Assembly (NCBI GenBank): GCA_030848545.1
Contig: JAVDCA010000033.1
Span: 1-61,899 of the forward strand
Source of the DNA: Astrobacterium formosum
GTDB lineage: Bacteria > Pseudomonadota > Alphaproteobacteria > Rhizobiales > Xanthobacteraceae
Reading direction: 5' to 3'
DNA: 61,899 nt
The translations under genes and the position numbers were made by a program. Position 1 is the first letter of the stretch. Each line of letters begins with the position of its first letter. Positions 44,085 to 54,795 of this stretch are shown here, piece after piece. The notes under the pieces are model-generated. The model saw nothing but the letters and a program-made list of their open reading frames with translations. It did not search any database and was not told the origin of the DNA.

Positions 44085-44180
44085 TAGAATGGTTAAGAGA
44101 GGTTAAGGTTAATAACTCAAAGGCTAACTGTTGTATTAACAAGTTATTGATACTAATCGGAAGTTAACGGACACTCCTTC
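44085..44180. promoter_or_regulatory. AT-rich leader with GGTTAA direct repeats
   Basis: Sharply AT-rich patch in a GC-rich genome: GGTTAA occurs three times (44090s-44110) and TTAAC twice more to 44168. A possible -35/-10 pair TTGTAT-N17-TAATCG lies at about 44132-44160. It most likely holds the promoter and regulator site of the next gene. No CtrA-type spacing is present. Confidence 0.45.
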
Positions 44181-44209
44181 CCTAACAGCGCCCCCGAGGG
44201 AGGAACGTC

Positions 44210-45136
44210 TTGATCAATCCGAAAATCGATCATCGGTTGCCGACAGCGTCCCCGTCCGGGCGGGGCGAGGCTGGCGTCCGCCTCGGCGGGGGACGGTTGC
44301 CGGCACATCCCGACCGCGACCTGCCGGCTTTCTCGGCACGCTTGGCGGCGGGTCCGGTCCGCGAGGCCAAGCGGCCACCGTCAACGATCGCGCTGGCCGA
44401 GAAGGTGGTCGCCGCCTTCAACACCTGGGCGTTCAAACGCGAGCAGCCGTCCGATCTCTCCGCCATGACGCAGGTCGTAACCGATGCCATCGGGCGCGGG
44501 GAGCCGGTCGGCTTCGTGCTTTATTGGGGCAAGGGCCGGCGATGCTTCGCCGGCGAGCCGGAAGCCCAGGCGCTCGACTATCTCGCCCGGCTGGGCGAGC
44601 GCATCAAAAGCGTCTACGCGGGCGGGGCGTCGTTCACGCTCGTCCTCACCGACACCCATGCGAGCCTCAACGGCCATCTGCCTGCCTGCATCGACCGGTA
44701 CTACGCCTCGGTGGAGGCGCAGCTCGGCCATGGCGGCTTTTCGACCTGCCGGCTCAGCCGGCTCGTGGCCGATCTCGGTGCGCAGGATGGGCCCACCGAC
44801 GAGGTGTGCCTGGACACCGTGCGCAAGCTCCAGGGCAGTGCCGAGAAATGGTACCGCGGCGACGGCACCGCCGAGGATGGGGCGCTGCGCTACTATCGCC
44901 TCAACATGGTCGAGCGGCGCGCGGTCGAGCATGCGTTCCCGCGCTCGATCTTCATCACCTTCAGCGGCAGCGAACTGCGCAGCCTCTTCCCGCAGCGCCT
45001 GCCCGTCTTCTACATGTACTCGCTGCGCCGCGGCGTCGGGGTCAAGCCCTGGTTCCTCGCTGCCGATGTGCCCGCCTGCGGCCACCCTGGCTGCGCCTCC
45101 GCGTCGGTCGCCGATCTCGAGCTGGAGCGGACATGA
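44210..45136 (+). CDS. Conserved protein, possibly isonitrile synthase (PvcA/IsnA)-like
   Basis: The 308-residue protein has a proline/arginine-rich first 50 residues, then a globular domain. Its block order resembles the isocyanide synthase family: VGFVLYWGKGRR, LARLGERIKSVYAGGASFTL followed by VLTDTHASLNGHLPACIDRY, FSTCRLSRLV, then ERRAVEHAFPRSIFITFSGS and KPWFLAAD. PvcA/IsnA proteins turn tyrosine or tryptophan into isonitriles that can bind metals. The resemblance is by eye and partial, so other functions are possible. The gene overlaps a DMT exporter gene (ATGA) and follows the Nia-like ATPase. Confidence 0.45.
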   Translation: MINPKIDHRLPTASPSGRGEAGVRLGGGRLPAHPDRDLPAFSARLAAGPVREAKRPPSTIALAEKVVAAFNTWAFKREQPSDLSAMTQVVTDAIGRGEPVGFVLYWGKGRRCFAGEPEAQALDYLARLGERIKSVYAGGASFTLVLTDTHASLNGHLPACIDRYYASVEAQLGHGGFSTCRLSRLVADLGAQDGPTDEVCLDTVRKLQGSAEKWYRGDGTAEDGALRYYRLNMVERRAVEHAFPRSIFITFSGSELRSLFPQRLPVFYMYSLRRGVGVKPWFLAADVPACGHPGCASASVADLELERT

Positions 45137-46080
45137 ACCTCCAGGGCACCGTCGCCATCGGGCGCGATCCGCCGCGGCCCGCGCTCGGCCGGGATGCGGC
45201 TTCGCCGACGCAGAACATCCCGCGCGGCATCGTCTTCATGATCGTGACCACCTGCCTGATGGCGGTGTCCTTCGCGATCTCGAAGTGGCTGGTCGCGACC
45301 TATCCGGTCGGGGAGGTGATGTTCGTGCGCTCGGCGGCGTCATTCGCGATCTGCGCCGCGATCGTGCTGCCGTTCACCGGCATCGGCGTGTTCGCGACCG
45401 GGAAGCCGCGCGCCCACATCGCCCGCGGCCTGTCGCAATCGGTCTCGCAGACCTTCACGGTGCTGGCGCTGAGCATGATGCCGCTCGCCGGCGCCACCGC
45501 GATCGGGTTCTCGGCGCCGCTGTTCGCAGCACTGTTGTCGATCGTCTGGCTCAAGGAAAAGGCCGGGTTCATGCGCTGGGCCGTGCTGGTGGCCGGCTTC
45601 GTCGGTGTCCTGATCGTCACCGATCCGGGCGCCGATTCCATCCAGCTCGGGGCTTTGTTCGCGCTCGCGAACGCCGTCATGTATGGCAGCGTCACCGTCG
45701 CGGTCAGGGGCATGACCAAGACCGAGTCGGCGAACTGCCTCCTGATGTGGCAGATGGCGACCATGACGGTGTGCCACAGCGTCCTTCTGATATTCGGATT
45801 CAAGTGGCCCGATGCGGTCGACGCCGCCCTGATGATCGCCGGCGGGGTCGCCAATGCGGGCGCGCAGTACTTCTGGACGCGCTCGCTCGCCCTCGCGCCG
45901 ACCGCGGCGGTGTCGCCGTTCTACTATTTCCTGCTCGTCTGGTCGCTCGTGCTCGGATACGCGCTGTGGGGCGACGTGCCGACGATCGGACTTCTCGTCG
46001 GATCGGCGATCGTGATCGGCTCGGGCGTGGCCCTCCTGTGGCACGAGGCGCGACGTGTCCGCCCGGCGCCGCGGCCGTGA
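45133..46080 (+). CDS. EamA/DMT family transporter
   Basis: The 315-residue protein has ten predicted helices in two EamA halves: GIVFMIVTTCLMAVSFAISK to LLSIVWLKEKAGFMRW, then LGALFALANAVMYGSVTVAV to LVGSAIVIGSGVALLWHEAR. The family exports small molecules or amino acids. ATG 45133 has GGAG ten bases upstream and overlaps the stop of the isonitrile-synthase-like gene, suggesting it moves that gene's product or a related metabolite (inference). Confidence 0.88.
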   Translation: MNLQGTVAIGRDPPRPALGRDAASPTQNIPRGIVFMIVTTCLMAVSFAISKWLVATYPVGEVMFVRSAASFAICAAIVLPFTGIGVFATGKPRAHIARGLSQSVSQTFTVLALSMMPLAGATAIGFSAPLFAALLSIVWLKEKAGFMRWAVLVAGFVGVLIVTDPGADSIQLGALFALANAVMYGSVTVAVRGMTKTESANCLLMWQMATMTVCHSVLLIFGFKWPDAVDAALMIAGGVANAGAQYFWTRSLALAPTAAVSPFYYFLLVWSLVLGYALWGDVPTIGLLVGSAIVIGSGVALLWHEARRVRPAPRP

Positions 46081-46086
46081 AGACCG

Positions 46087-48762
46087 CTACGCCGCCTGCG
46101 TAGCCTGCGACTGCTGCTCCAGCAGCCGAGCGACTTCGCCCGCCGGGACAGGGCGGCTGAACAGCCAGCCCTGCGCCTGGTCGCAGCCGAGCGCGGCCAG
46201 GAAGTGCTGCTGTTCGGTGGTCTCGACGCCCTCGGCGGTGGTTTCCATGCCGAGCGCGCGGGCGATGCTCACCACCGCCTGCACGACCGCGACGAGCTGG
46301 TTGCCGGCGCCGAGGTCGGACACGAAACTGCGGTCGATCTTGATCTTGTCGAACGGGAATACGCGCAGATAGCTGAGCGAGGCGTAGCCGGTGCCGAAAT
46401 CGTCCAGCGCAATCGAGACGCCGAGGTCCTTGAGGCGGCGCAGGGTGGCGGCGGTCGAGGAGCTGTTTTCGAGGAATATGCCTTCGGTGAGTTCGAGTTC
46501 CAGGCGTCCGGCGTCGAGACCCGCCGCCGCGATCGCGTCTGCGACCGTGTCGACGAAGTCCGCCTCGGCGAACTGCACCGGCGAAACGTTGACTGACACT
46601 TTCATGTGGGTGGGCCAGTTCATCGCCTGGCGGCACGCCTCGATGAGGGTCCACCGGCCCAGCGCGATGATCAATCCGCTGTCCTCGGCGATGGGAATGA
46701 ACACGGCGGGAGGCACCATCCCGCGCCGCGGGTGGTTCCATCGCGCCAGACTCTCGAATCCGATGGTGCTGCCGTCGCGCAGGTCGACGATCGACTGGTA
46801 ATGCAGCTCGAGCCGGTCGGATTCGAGCGCTGCCCTCAGGTCGATTTCGATCTCGCGGCGTTCGTTGATCTCACGGTTCATCGCCTCTTCGAAGAACCGG
46901 TGGCTGCCGCGATGATGGGCCTTGACGGCATAGAGAGCGATATCGGCGGCGACCAGGAGTTCGTCGGCGCTGCGCCCGTGCTCCGGCGCGACGGCGATGC
47001 CGATGCTGGCGCTGGATCGGATCTGGCAGCCGTCGATCTCGTAGGGGCGGGCGACGGCCTCGACCATCGCCGTGGCCCGGGCGTCCAGCGCGGCCCGCGA
47101 TGGGGCCGACCGCACGATGATCGCAAACTCGTCGCCGCCGAGCCGCGCCAGGGTGTCGCCGGCGCCGAGCGAGGAGGCGAGCCGGGAGGCGACGGCCTGC
47201 AGAAGCCGGTCGCCCATGCGGTGGCCCATGGTGTCGTTGATGACCTTGAATCGGTCGAGGTCGAGGAAGTAGACCGCGAATGCAATCGCGGGACCGGCTT
47301 CGGCTGTCGCCGCCAAGCCCTCGCACAGCCGGTCGAGCGTGCTGCGGAACACGCGGCGGTTCGGCAGGCCGGTGAGCGGATCCTCCGAGGCGAGCCGGGC
47401 CACATGGGCCTCGGCCTCCCAGCGCTTGGTGATGTCGGTGAAGGTCTGGACGAAACTGCCGTCGGGAAGGCTGCCGCGGCGCACTTCGAGCATCCGGCCG
47501 GCCGGGCTCATGCGCTCGTAGACGGTCGCTTGTCCGGCCGCGGGCGCGCCGTCACCGGCAGTCTGGGCGGCGGGCGGCACATCGGGATCCGTGAGCACGC
47601 CGTCGCGCGGCTGGCCGGCGACCAACTGGTCGTAGCCGGGCGGGTGACGCACGCAGTCGACGGGAAGGCTCAAGAGTTCGGCACAGCGCCGGTTGATGAC
47701 CGGAATTTCCAGCTCGGGGGTCACCAGCATGATCCCCTGGCTCATGTGCTCGAGCGTGAGGCGAAGCTGGTCCGCCTTGAGCCGCGCGCGCTCCTCGCTC
47801 CTGAGGATCCGATCCATGGCGGCGAGGATGATCAGCGTCAGGACAAAGCCGATGGCCATGTTGAGCTTCAGGGTCGACCATGATTCGCTCAACGCGTTCG
47901 GCTTGCTGGTGCTCACGCTCACCCACAAGGGATGGCCACGCACCTTGCGTATGGTGACCAGCATGGGCTCGTGGCTCGACGGGTCGATTTCCTCGAAGGT
48001 CGCATTCGTGAATGTTTTGAGGTGGCGCGCGACTTCGGTGCCGGCGAGGTCCTGGCCGAGGCGGTAGCCACCTGCCGCCGAGCCGCCGGCGGAGCGCACC
48101 ACGCCATCATTGCCGAACAGCGAGATCGCCACCGGGGCGCCGAGATCGATCTTGCCGTAGAATTCGGTCAGATGTTCGGGATTGAGCGAGGCGACGGCCA
48201 CCCCGGCGAAGCTGCCGTCACGCTCGAGGAAGCGGCGGGTGAACTGCACCGACCATTTGCCGCTGGCACGCCCGACCAGCGGCTTGCTGATGAAGAGCTC
48301 GTCGGCATTGCGGTCGACGTGGAAGCGATAGTGCTCCCGGTCACTCAGGTCGATGGGCGGCGCCGGCTGCGGCCCGGCATTGGACGCCCGCATGATGCCG
48401 GCGGCGTCGATGATCGCCACCTGGACGATGATCTCGCTCAGGACATCGGTGGTTTGGACGATGGTGCCGAGGTCGACCTCGGACTTGCGGGTCTCGATGG
48501 TCCGCCGCAGGTAGAGAAGTGCCGTATCGATCTCGCCGATCGAACGCAGCACGTTCTCTTCGAACACCAGGGCGAAGTTCTGCGTCATGCGCTCCGCCGA
48601 CACGCGATCGTCGTGCACGTCGCCCACATATTTAAGGACGATGGCGGCCCACAGCATGAGGATGATGACGAGGCTCAAGACGGCCGTGCTTCGCCGTTCC
48701 GCGATCAGACGCGGCAGACTTGCGATGCGGGTCGACGTTGGGAGCAAGGAGTGTTTGCGCAC
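46087..48762 (-). CDS. GGDEF-EAL cyclic-di-GMP protein with periplasmic CACHE-like sensor and PAS
   Basis: The 891-residue protein starts at GTG 48762. Order: membrane helix (AVLSLVIILMLWAAIVLKYV), a periplasmic sensor of about 250 residues (CACHE-like), a second helix (GFVLTLIILAAM), a PAS-like segment (LTLEHMSQGIMLVTPELEIP), GGDEF at about 541-545 (RLGGDEFAIIVRS) and EAL as ESL at about 669 (GFESLARWNHPRRG), with DDFGTGYASLSYL. GGDEF looks active; the glutamate of the EAL motif is kept. It makes and/or degrades c-di-GMP in response to an external signal. It ends seven bases from the DMT gene, convergent. Confidence 0.9.
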   Translation of the reverse strand: MRKHSLLPTSTRIASLPRLIAERRSTAVLSLVIILMLWAAIVLKYVGDVHDDRVSAERMTQNFALVFEENVLRSIGEIDTALLYLRRTIETRKSEVDLGTIVQTTDVLSEIIVQVAIIDAAGIMRASNAGPQPAPPIDLSDREHYRFHVDRNADELFISKPLVGRASGKWSVQFTRRFLERDGSFAGVAVASLNPEHLTEFYGKIDLGAPVAISLFGNDGVVRSAGGSAAGGYRLGQDLAGTEVARHLKTFTNATFEEIDPSSHEPMLVTIRKVRGHPLWVSVSTSKPNALSESWSTLKLNMAIGFVLTLIILAAMDRILRSEERARLKADQLRLTLEHMSQGIMLVTPELEIPVINRRCAELLSLPVDCVRHPPGYDQLVAGQPRDGVLTDPDVPPAAQTAGDGAPAAGQATVYERMSPAGRMLEVRRGSLPDGSFVQTFTDITKRWEAEAHVARLASEDPLTGLPNRRVFRSTLDRLCEGLAATAEAGPAIAFAVYFLDLDRFKVINDTMGHRMGDRLLQAVASRLASSLGAGDTLARLGGDEFAIIVRSAPSRAALDARATAMVEAVARPYEIDGCQIRSSASIGIAVAPEHGRSADELLVAADIALYAVKAHHRGSHRFFEEAMNREINERREIEIDLRAALESDRLELHYQSIVDLRDGSTIGFESLARWNHPRRGMVPPAVFIPIAEDSGLIIALGRWTLIEACRQAMNWPTHMKVSVNVSPVQFAEADFVDTVADAIAAAGLDAGRLELELTEGIFLENSSSTAATLRRLKDLGVSIALDDFGTGYASLSYLRVFPFDKIKIDRSFVSDLGAGNQLVAVVQAVVSIARALGMETTAEGVETTEQQHFLAALGCDQAQGWLFSRPVPAGEVARLLEQQSQATQAA

Positions 48763-48989
48763 GCCGACAGTGTGCCGAATTCACAATGTCTGGTTGCTTA
48801 ATTGGCCGGACTTTGACCCATCGTAGGTAACGCTGCGTTAATTCCTTCGTCGGATAAATTGTAGACGGACGGTATTAGTCGATAAAGTTGTAAACGGTTC
48901 GCAAACACCAGTGGGGCCGCGCCCTCGACCTGCTCTCCTTTTTCCTTTTGCCGGTTGGGGAGGTGGGTACGCGTCGCGCAAATTCGCCA

Positions 48990-49015
48990 GGAACGGCAAG
49001 CGCCGGCGGCGCGTT
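48990..49015 (+). promoter_or_regulatory. EcfG-type general stress promoter
   Basis: GGAAC (48990-48994), 17 bases, CGTT (49012-49015): an exact match to the alphaproteobacterial EcfG consensus. The predicted start near 49022-49025 gives a leader of about 25 nt to ATG 49049. Confidence 0.7.
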
Positions 49016-49048
49016 TGTCAGGAGGGTTGGGGTAAACGGAGAGTTCCG

Positions 49049-49213
49049 ATGAACCAGACCTCGAAGACCGATCAGCAGCGGCAGCAGAGCCAGAGCGTCG
49101 ACAAGGATACGGGGATGCAGCAGAGCGCCAATCTGGGTCAGAAGAACGCCGACCGTGACCGCCACGGCGACGACGAGCTCAGGCGCATGGGCGAGACCGG
49201 CAAGAAGGACTGA
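49049..49213 (+). CDS. Small hydrophilic protein, stress-associated
   Basis: The 54-residue protein consists almost only of charged and polar residues (MNQTSKTDQQRQQSQSVDKD, later LGQKNADRDRHGDDELRRMG), with no helix motifs or cysteines; probably intrinsically disordered. CGGAGAG precedes the ATG, and an EcfG-type promoter lies 34 bases upstream. Function unknown; similar tiny hydrophilic proteins occur among general-stress genes of Rhizobiales. Confidence 0.65.
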   Translation: MNQTSKTDQQRQQSQSVDKDTGMQQSANLGQKNADRDRHGDDELRRMGETGKKD

Positions 49214-49255
49214 AGCGTCAAGGACCGAAGGCGTTCGGGACGGGTGGCACGTGCG

Positions 49256-51129
<1,874 letters not shown>

Positions 51130-51133
<4 letters not shown>

Positions 51134-51477
51134 CGATCCACGTCCTCGAGCGAACGCACGTGGATCGCCATGGCCTCGCGGCGGCGCAACGCGACGGTCG
51201 CGTTGTTGACGCGCACCGCGATGGGATCGTGACCGAACATGCCTTCGTGGAGGATCTCGACCCGGGCCCCTTCGGCAAAGCCGATCTCGATCAGCCGGCT
51301 CTCAAGCTCGGAGGCGCAAAGCCCGCAGCTGTTCTCCGCCGCGCAGATGGCGTCGATCCGGCCGCAGAAGCCGCGCTCCGCCCGTCCGAGCGGCACCGCT
51401 TCGCGATGTGGCGTGGTTTGATCGCTGACGTGGTCGGCGAGCAGATCGGTGTTGTCTGAAATGCGACGCATTCTCAT
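51130..51477 (-). CDS. feoA: FeoA family protein with cysteine-rich insertion
   Basis: SH3-like partner of FeoB, 115 residues, longer than the usual about 75. The core shows RLIEIGFAEGARVEILHEG, HDPIAVRVNNATVALRRREA. A 25-residue N-terminal extension precedes a loop FCGRIDAICAAENSCGLC with C38, C45, C51 and C54, absent from ordinary FeoA; it could bind iron or an Fe-S cluster, like FeoC (inference). GGAGGAGG lies about 20 bases upstream; ATGs at 51477 and 51471 are both possible. It is coupled to feoB. Confidence 0.9.
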
Positions 51478-51869
51478 CTTCCCGTGCTTCTTCCTCCTCC
51501 CAAGACGCCCGGGAGTCAAGTTAATTGGCGTTTCAAATCAATATGTTAGAATAACTAAAAACTAAGACGGTGCTCCGATGCAGGTTTGTTGATAAGGCCC
51601 CTCACGAAGCCCCATTTTCGCGGCGTCGCAATGCGCAATGGCACTTACGTAACTTTGACGACCGTGGCAGCCGCGGCCGTGCTCAGCGGGATGGCTCAGG
51701 ATCAGGCTGGGTAAATTGACCGCCCCGGAGTGACGACCTCGAAGGCACGATACGAGCACAAGCATAGGCCTTCGCCCGACGTGCACCTGCGAGTCGGAAC
51801 CGAGCCTTGTACGGACCGTTGTCCCTGCTGGACCGTCGGCAGCTGCCGACGTGACGGAGGAACCTCGCC
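51478..51869. promoter_or_regulatory. Divergent region between feoAB and SDR gene
   Basis: The 392 bases contain no gene. The feo side is AT-rich, with TTAGAATAACTAA (51546-51558), a TTAG/CTAA dyad that could be an iron-responsive (Irr/Fur-type) site in the feoA promoter. The SDR side has the ribosome site GGAGG at 51856-51860. Other open frames here are not protein-like. Confidence 0.45.
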
Positions 51870-52871
51870 GTGTCGCTCAAGCCTGTTTCGGATCAAGTCA
51901 TCGTCATCACCGGCGCCACCAGCGGCATCGGCCTTGCGACTGCGCTCGCGGCCGCGGAGGACGGCGCCCGGCTGGTACTCACCGCCCGCGACGAGGACGC
52001 ACTCGCCAATGTGGCGCATCGCGTCGAAGCCAAAGGTGGCGAGGTCACATATGTTGCCGCCGACGTGGCCGACCGCCGCCAGCTGCAGGCGGTGGCCGTC
52101 GCGGCCATCGCACGCTTCGGCGGTTTCGACACCTGGATCAACAATGCCGGCATCTCCATCTGGGGTCGCCTCGAAGAGGTGAGCGAGGAGGACAGTCGTC
52201 GGCTGTTCGACACGAACTTCTGGGGCGTGGTGCACGGGTCGCTGATCGCCGCAGCCCATCTCAGAGACAAAGGCGGCGCCATCATCAATCTGGGCAGCGT
52301 CGCCTCCGACATCGGCCTGCCGGTTCAGGGCATGTATTCGGCCAGCAAGCACGCCGTGAAGGGTTTTACGGATGCGTTGCGCATCGAGCTGGAGAAGGAG
52401 GGCGCACCGGTGTCGGTGACGCTGATCAAGCCGACCTCCATCGACACGCCGTTTCCTCAGCATGCGAAGAACTACACCGGACAGGAAGCCAAGCTGCCGC
52501 CACCGGTCTATGCCCCCGAAGAGGTCGCCAACGCCATCCTGCACGCCGCCGAAGAGCCGATCCGCGACATCTATGTGGGCAGCGCCGCCAAGTTCATGGC
52601 GGCGGCCGGGTACTATGCACCGCGGGCGATGGACTGGTTGTCGCAGAAGCTCATCGACCAGGAGGTCCAGCAGGGTGTGCCGGTCGCCAATCCGCACGGC
52701 GCCTTCGATCGCCCCCGCCAGGACGGCCGGGTACGCGGCCGTCATCCCGGCATGGTGCGCAATACGAGCCTCTACACCCGCGCCAGCCTGCATCCGCTCG
52801 CCACTGCCGGCCTCGTTCTCGCCGGCGTGATCGCGCTCGGCGGCGCCCTGAGGACTTCGCGCGAGCGATAA
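51870..52871 (+). CDS. SDR family oxidoreductase with C-terminal membrane segment
   Basis: The 333-residue protein starts at GTG 51870 (GGAGG nine bases before). TGATSGIGLATALAA binds the cofactor, INNAGISIWGR is the structural motif, catalytic Ser lies in LGSVASDIG and Tyr/Lys in YSASKHAVKGFTDAL. The C-terminus beyond 285 is unusual for an SDR: an arginine-rich stretch, then a membrane helix (LATAGLVLAGVIALGGAL). It lies 89 bases upstream of the molybdoenzyme operon; substrate unknown. Confidence 0.85.
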   Translation: MSLKPVSDQVIVITGATSGIGLATALAAAEDGARLVLTARDEDALANVAHRVEAKGGEVTYVAADVADRRQLQAVAVAAIARFGGFDTWINNAGISIWGRLEEVSEEDSRRLFDTNFWGVVHGSLIAAAHLRDKGGAIINLGSVASDIGLPVQGMYSASKHAVKGFTDALRIELEKEGAPVSVTLIKPTSIDTPFPQHAKNYTGQEAKLPPPVYAPEEVANAILHAAEEPIRDIYVGSAAKFMAAAGYYAPRAMDWLSQKLIDQEVQQGVPVANPHGAFDRPRQDGRVRGRHPGMVRNTSLYTRASLHPLATAGLVLAGVIALGGALRTSRER

Positions 52872-52960
52872 CACCGCTCCTCACCGTGGAACGAAACCAG
52901 CGGTTTTCGCATTGGCGCTTCGTTCCCCACGCGAGACCCGAACGCGAGGCAAAGCCGGCG

Positions 52961-54301
52961 ATGCGCCTGATCAAAGTTATCGGCGGCCTCGTCGCTGTGG
53001 TCCTCGTGGCTGCCGTGGGCTTTCTGGTGTTTGCCCATCGCAGCGAGATCGCGGCAGCCGATCCGCCCGCCTCGTTCGATCGGGAACTCGTCGCACGCGG
53101 CGCCAGGCTCGCCGCCATCGGCAATTGCCGCTCCTGTCATACGGTTGCCGGCGGGCTCGCTTATGCGGGCGGCGTGCCGATCCCGACCGCCTTCGGCACC
53201 ATTCATGGCACCAACATCACGCCCGACCGCGACACCGGCATCGGCGCCTGGTCCCAGGAGGCGTTCGTGCGCTCCATGCGCGAGGGCGTCGACCGCGCCG
53301 GCAATCACCTCTATCCGGCGTTCCCCTATGATCATTTCACCAAGCTCGAAGACGGCGACCTCGCCGCCCTCTATGCCTATCTGATGACCCGGCCGGCGGT
53401 GCGGGCGACGGCGCCGACCAATGACCTCGCCTTTCCGGCCGGCTTCCGGCCGTTGCTCGCCGGTTGGAAACTCCTGTTCTTCCAACCGGGCCGCTTCGAG
53501 GACGATCCACGCAGCAGTCCCGAGCTCAATCGCGGCGCCTATCTGGCCGACGCGCTCGCCCATTGCGGCGCCTGCCACACGCCGCGCAACGGGCTCGGGG
53601 CGCAGCAAGGCCGCCACGAATTCGCCGGCGGCGTTTCAGCCAGCTGGGCGGCGCCGGCGATCGACGAAAGCAACCCGGCGCCGGTGCCGTGGACCTCGGA
53701 GAGCCTGCATGCGTATCTGCGCCACGGCCGGGCCGAGCATCACGGCGTCGCCGCCGGCCCCATGCAGGACGTCACCCGCAATCTCGCCGAGGCCGAGGAC
53801 GACGACGTGCGCGTCCTCGCCGCCTATGTGGCGACCCGCATGGGCGCGCCGTCGCAGGAACGCGAGGAGCGCGCCAAGGGCTTGATCGCGACGGCGGCCG
53901 AGCGTCTGCCGTTCAACGTCCCGGTGCCGGAGACCATGGGGGCCGCTGCCGCACGGCTACCGGCGGGCGCGGCCCTCTATGCCGGCGCTTGCGCGGTCTG
54001 TCACGATGCCGGGCGCACCGGCGGCATGGACGGGATCGATCTCGCCTTGGCCACCGGCGTGCAGCTCGCGAGCGCGCGCAACTTCCTCAACGTGGTGCTC
54101 GACGGCATCCATTCGCCCCGGCACCCGTCGGCAGTTCTGATGCCGGGCTTCGCCGGCGCCCTGACGGACGAGCAGATCGTCGAACTCGCCGCCTATGTGC
54201 GCGCCACATATTCGAACCAGCCGCCGTGGCCGGACATTGCCGCCACCCTCCGGGACATCCGGCTGAATCGGATTGCGGCGAATGCGGAGGCCCGCCCATG
54301 A
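52961..54301 (+). CDS. Triheme cytochrome c subunit of molybdenum hydroxylase
   Basis: The 446-residue membrane-anchored cytochrome has an N-terminal helix (KVIGGLVAVVLVAAVGFLVF) and three haem sites: CRSCH (56-60), CGACH (202-206) and CAVCH (344-348). It carries electrons from the molybdenum enzyme to the respiratory chain, as in membrane aldehyde dehydrogenases and nicotinate/isoquinoline dehydrogenases. Start is ATG 52961. It overlaps the 2Fe-2S subunit gene (ATGA), forming cytochrome c - iron-sulfur - molybdopterin order. Confidence 0.92.
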   Translation: MRLIKVIGGLVAVVLVAAVGFLVFAHRSEIAAADPPASFDRELVARGARLAAIGNCRSCHTVAGGLAYAGGVPIPTAFGTIHGTNITPDRDTGIGAWSQEAFVRSMREGVDRAGNHLYPAFPYDHFTKLEDGDLAALYAYLMTRPAVRATAPTNDLAFPAGFRPLLAGWKLLFFQPGRFEDDPRSSPELNRGAYLADALAHCGACHTPRNGLGAQQGRHEFAGGVSASWAAPAIDESNPAPVPWTSESLHAYLRHGRAEHHGVAAGPMQDVTRNLAEAEDDDVRVLAAYVATRMGAPSQEREERAKGLIATAAERLPFNVPVPETMGAAAARLPAGAALYAGACAVCHDAGRTGGMDGIDLALATGVQLASARNFLNVVLDGIHSPRHPSAVLMPGFAGALTDEQIVELAAYVRATYSNQPPWPDIAATLRDIRLNRIAANAEARP

Positions 54302-54795
54302 TCACCCTCACGGTCAATGGAAACGATCACACGGTCGACGTCGATCCGGCGACGCCGCTCCTCTACGTGCTGCGCGAAGACCTCGCCCTCCACGGCGCCA
54401 AGTTCGGCTGCGGGCTCGGCCAATGCGGCTCCTGCACCGTCATGGTCGATGGCCGTGCGGTGTTCTCCTGCCTGCTGCCGGCCGCGGCCGCCGCCGGTCG
54501 ACAAGTCAAGACCGTGGAAGGACTGGGTACCATCGACGAGCCTGGCCCCATGCAGCAGGCCTTCATGGCCGAGCAGGCGGCGCAATGCGGCTACTGCATC
54601 CCCGGCATGATGATGCGGGCGCAGGCGCTCCTGGAAGCCAAACCCGCCGCCACCGAGGCGGACATCCGCGCCGCTCTCGAACCTCATCTCTGCCGTTGCG
54701 GCACCCAGGCCCGGATCGTGCGCGCGGTCATGCGGGCCGCCCAGGCCATGCGCCTCGTGGACGCGGTCGGCCGGCGCGCGGAGGCTTCGCCATGA
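54298..54795 (+). CDS. 2Fe-2S subunit of xanthine-dehydrogenase-family hydroxylase
   Basis: The 165-residue small subunit has a plant-type ferredoxin domain (C38, C43, C46, C58 in FGCGLGQCGSCTV...FSC) and an all-helical second-cluster domain (QCGYCIPGM, LCRCGT). It passes electrons from the molybdopterin subunit to the cytochrome. It is coupled on both sides by ATGA overlaps. Confidence 0.94.
   Translation: MITLTVNGNDHTVDVDPATPLLYVLREDLALHGAKFGCGLGQCGSCTVMVDGRAVFSCLLPAAAAAGRQVKTVEGLGTIDEPGPMQQAFMAEQAAQCGYCIPGMMMRAQALLEAKPAATEADIRAALEPHLCRCGTQARIVRAVMRAAQAMRLVDAVGRRAEASP

Noticed and set aside
44085-44180. CtrA-type sites in the TTAA-rich leader
   Set aside because: No pair of TTAA half-sites has the required seven-base spacing.
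51515-51545. FNR/FixK box upstream of feoA
   Set aside because: TTGG...TCAA half-sites are present, but spacing is wrong for TTG-N8-CAA.
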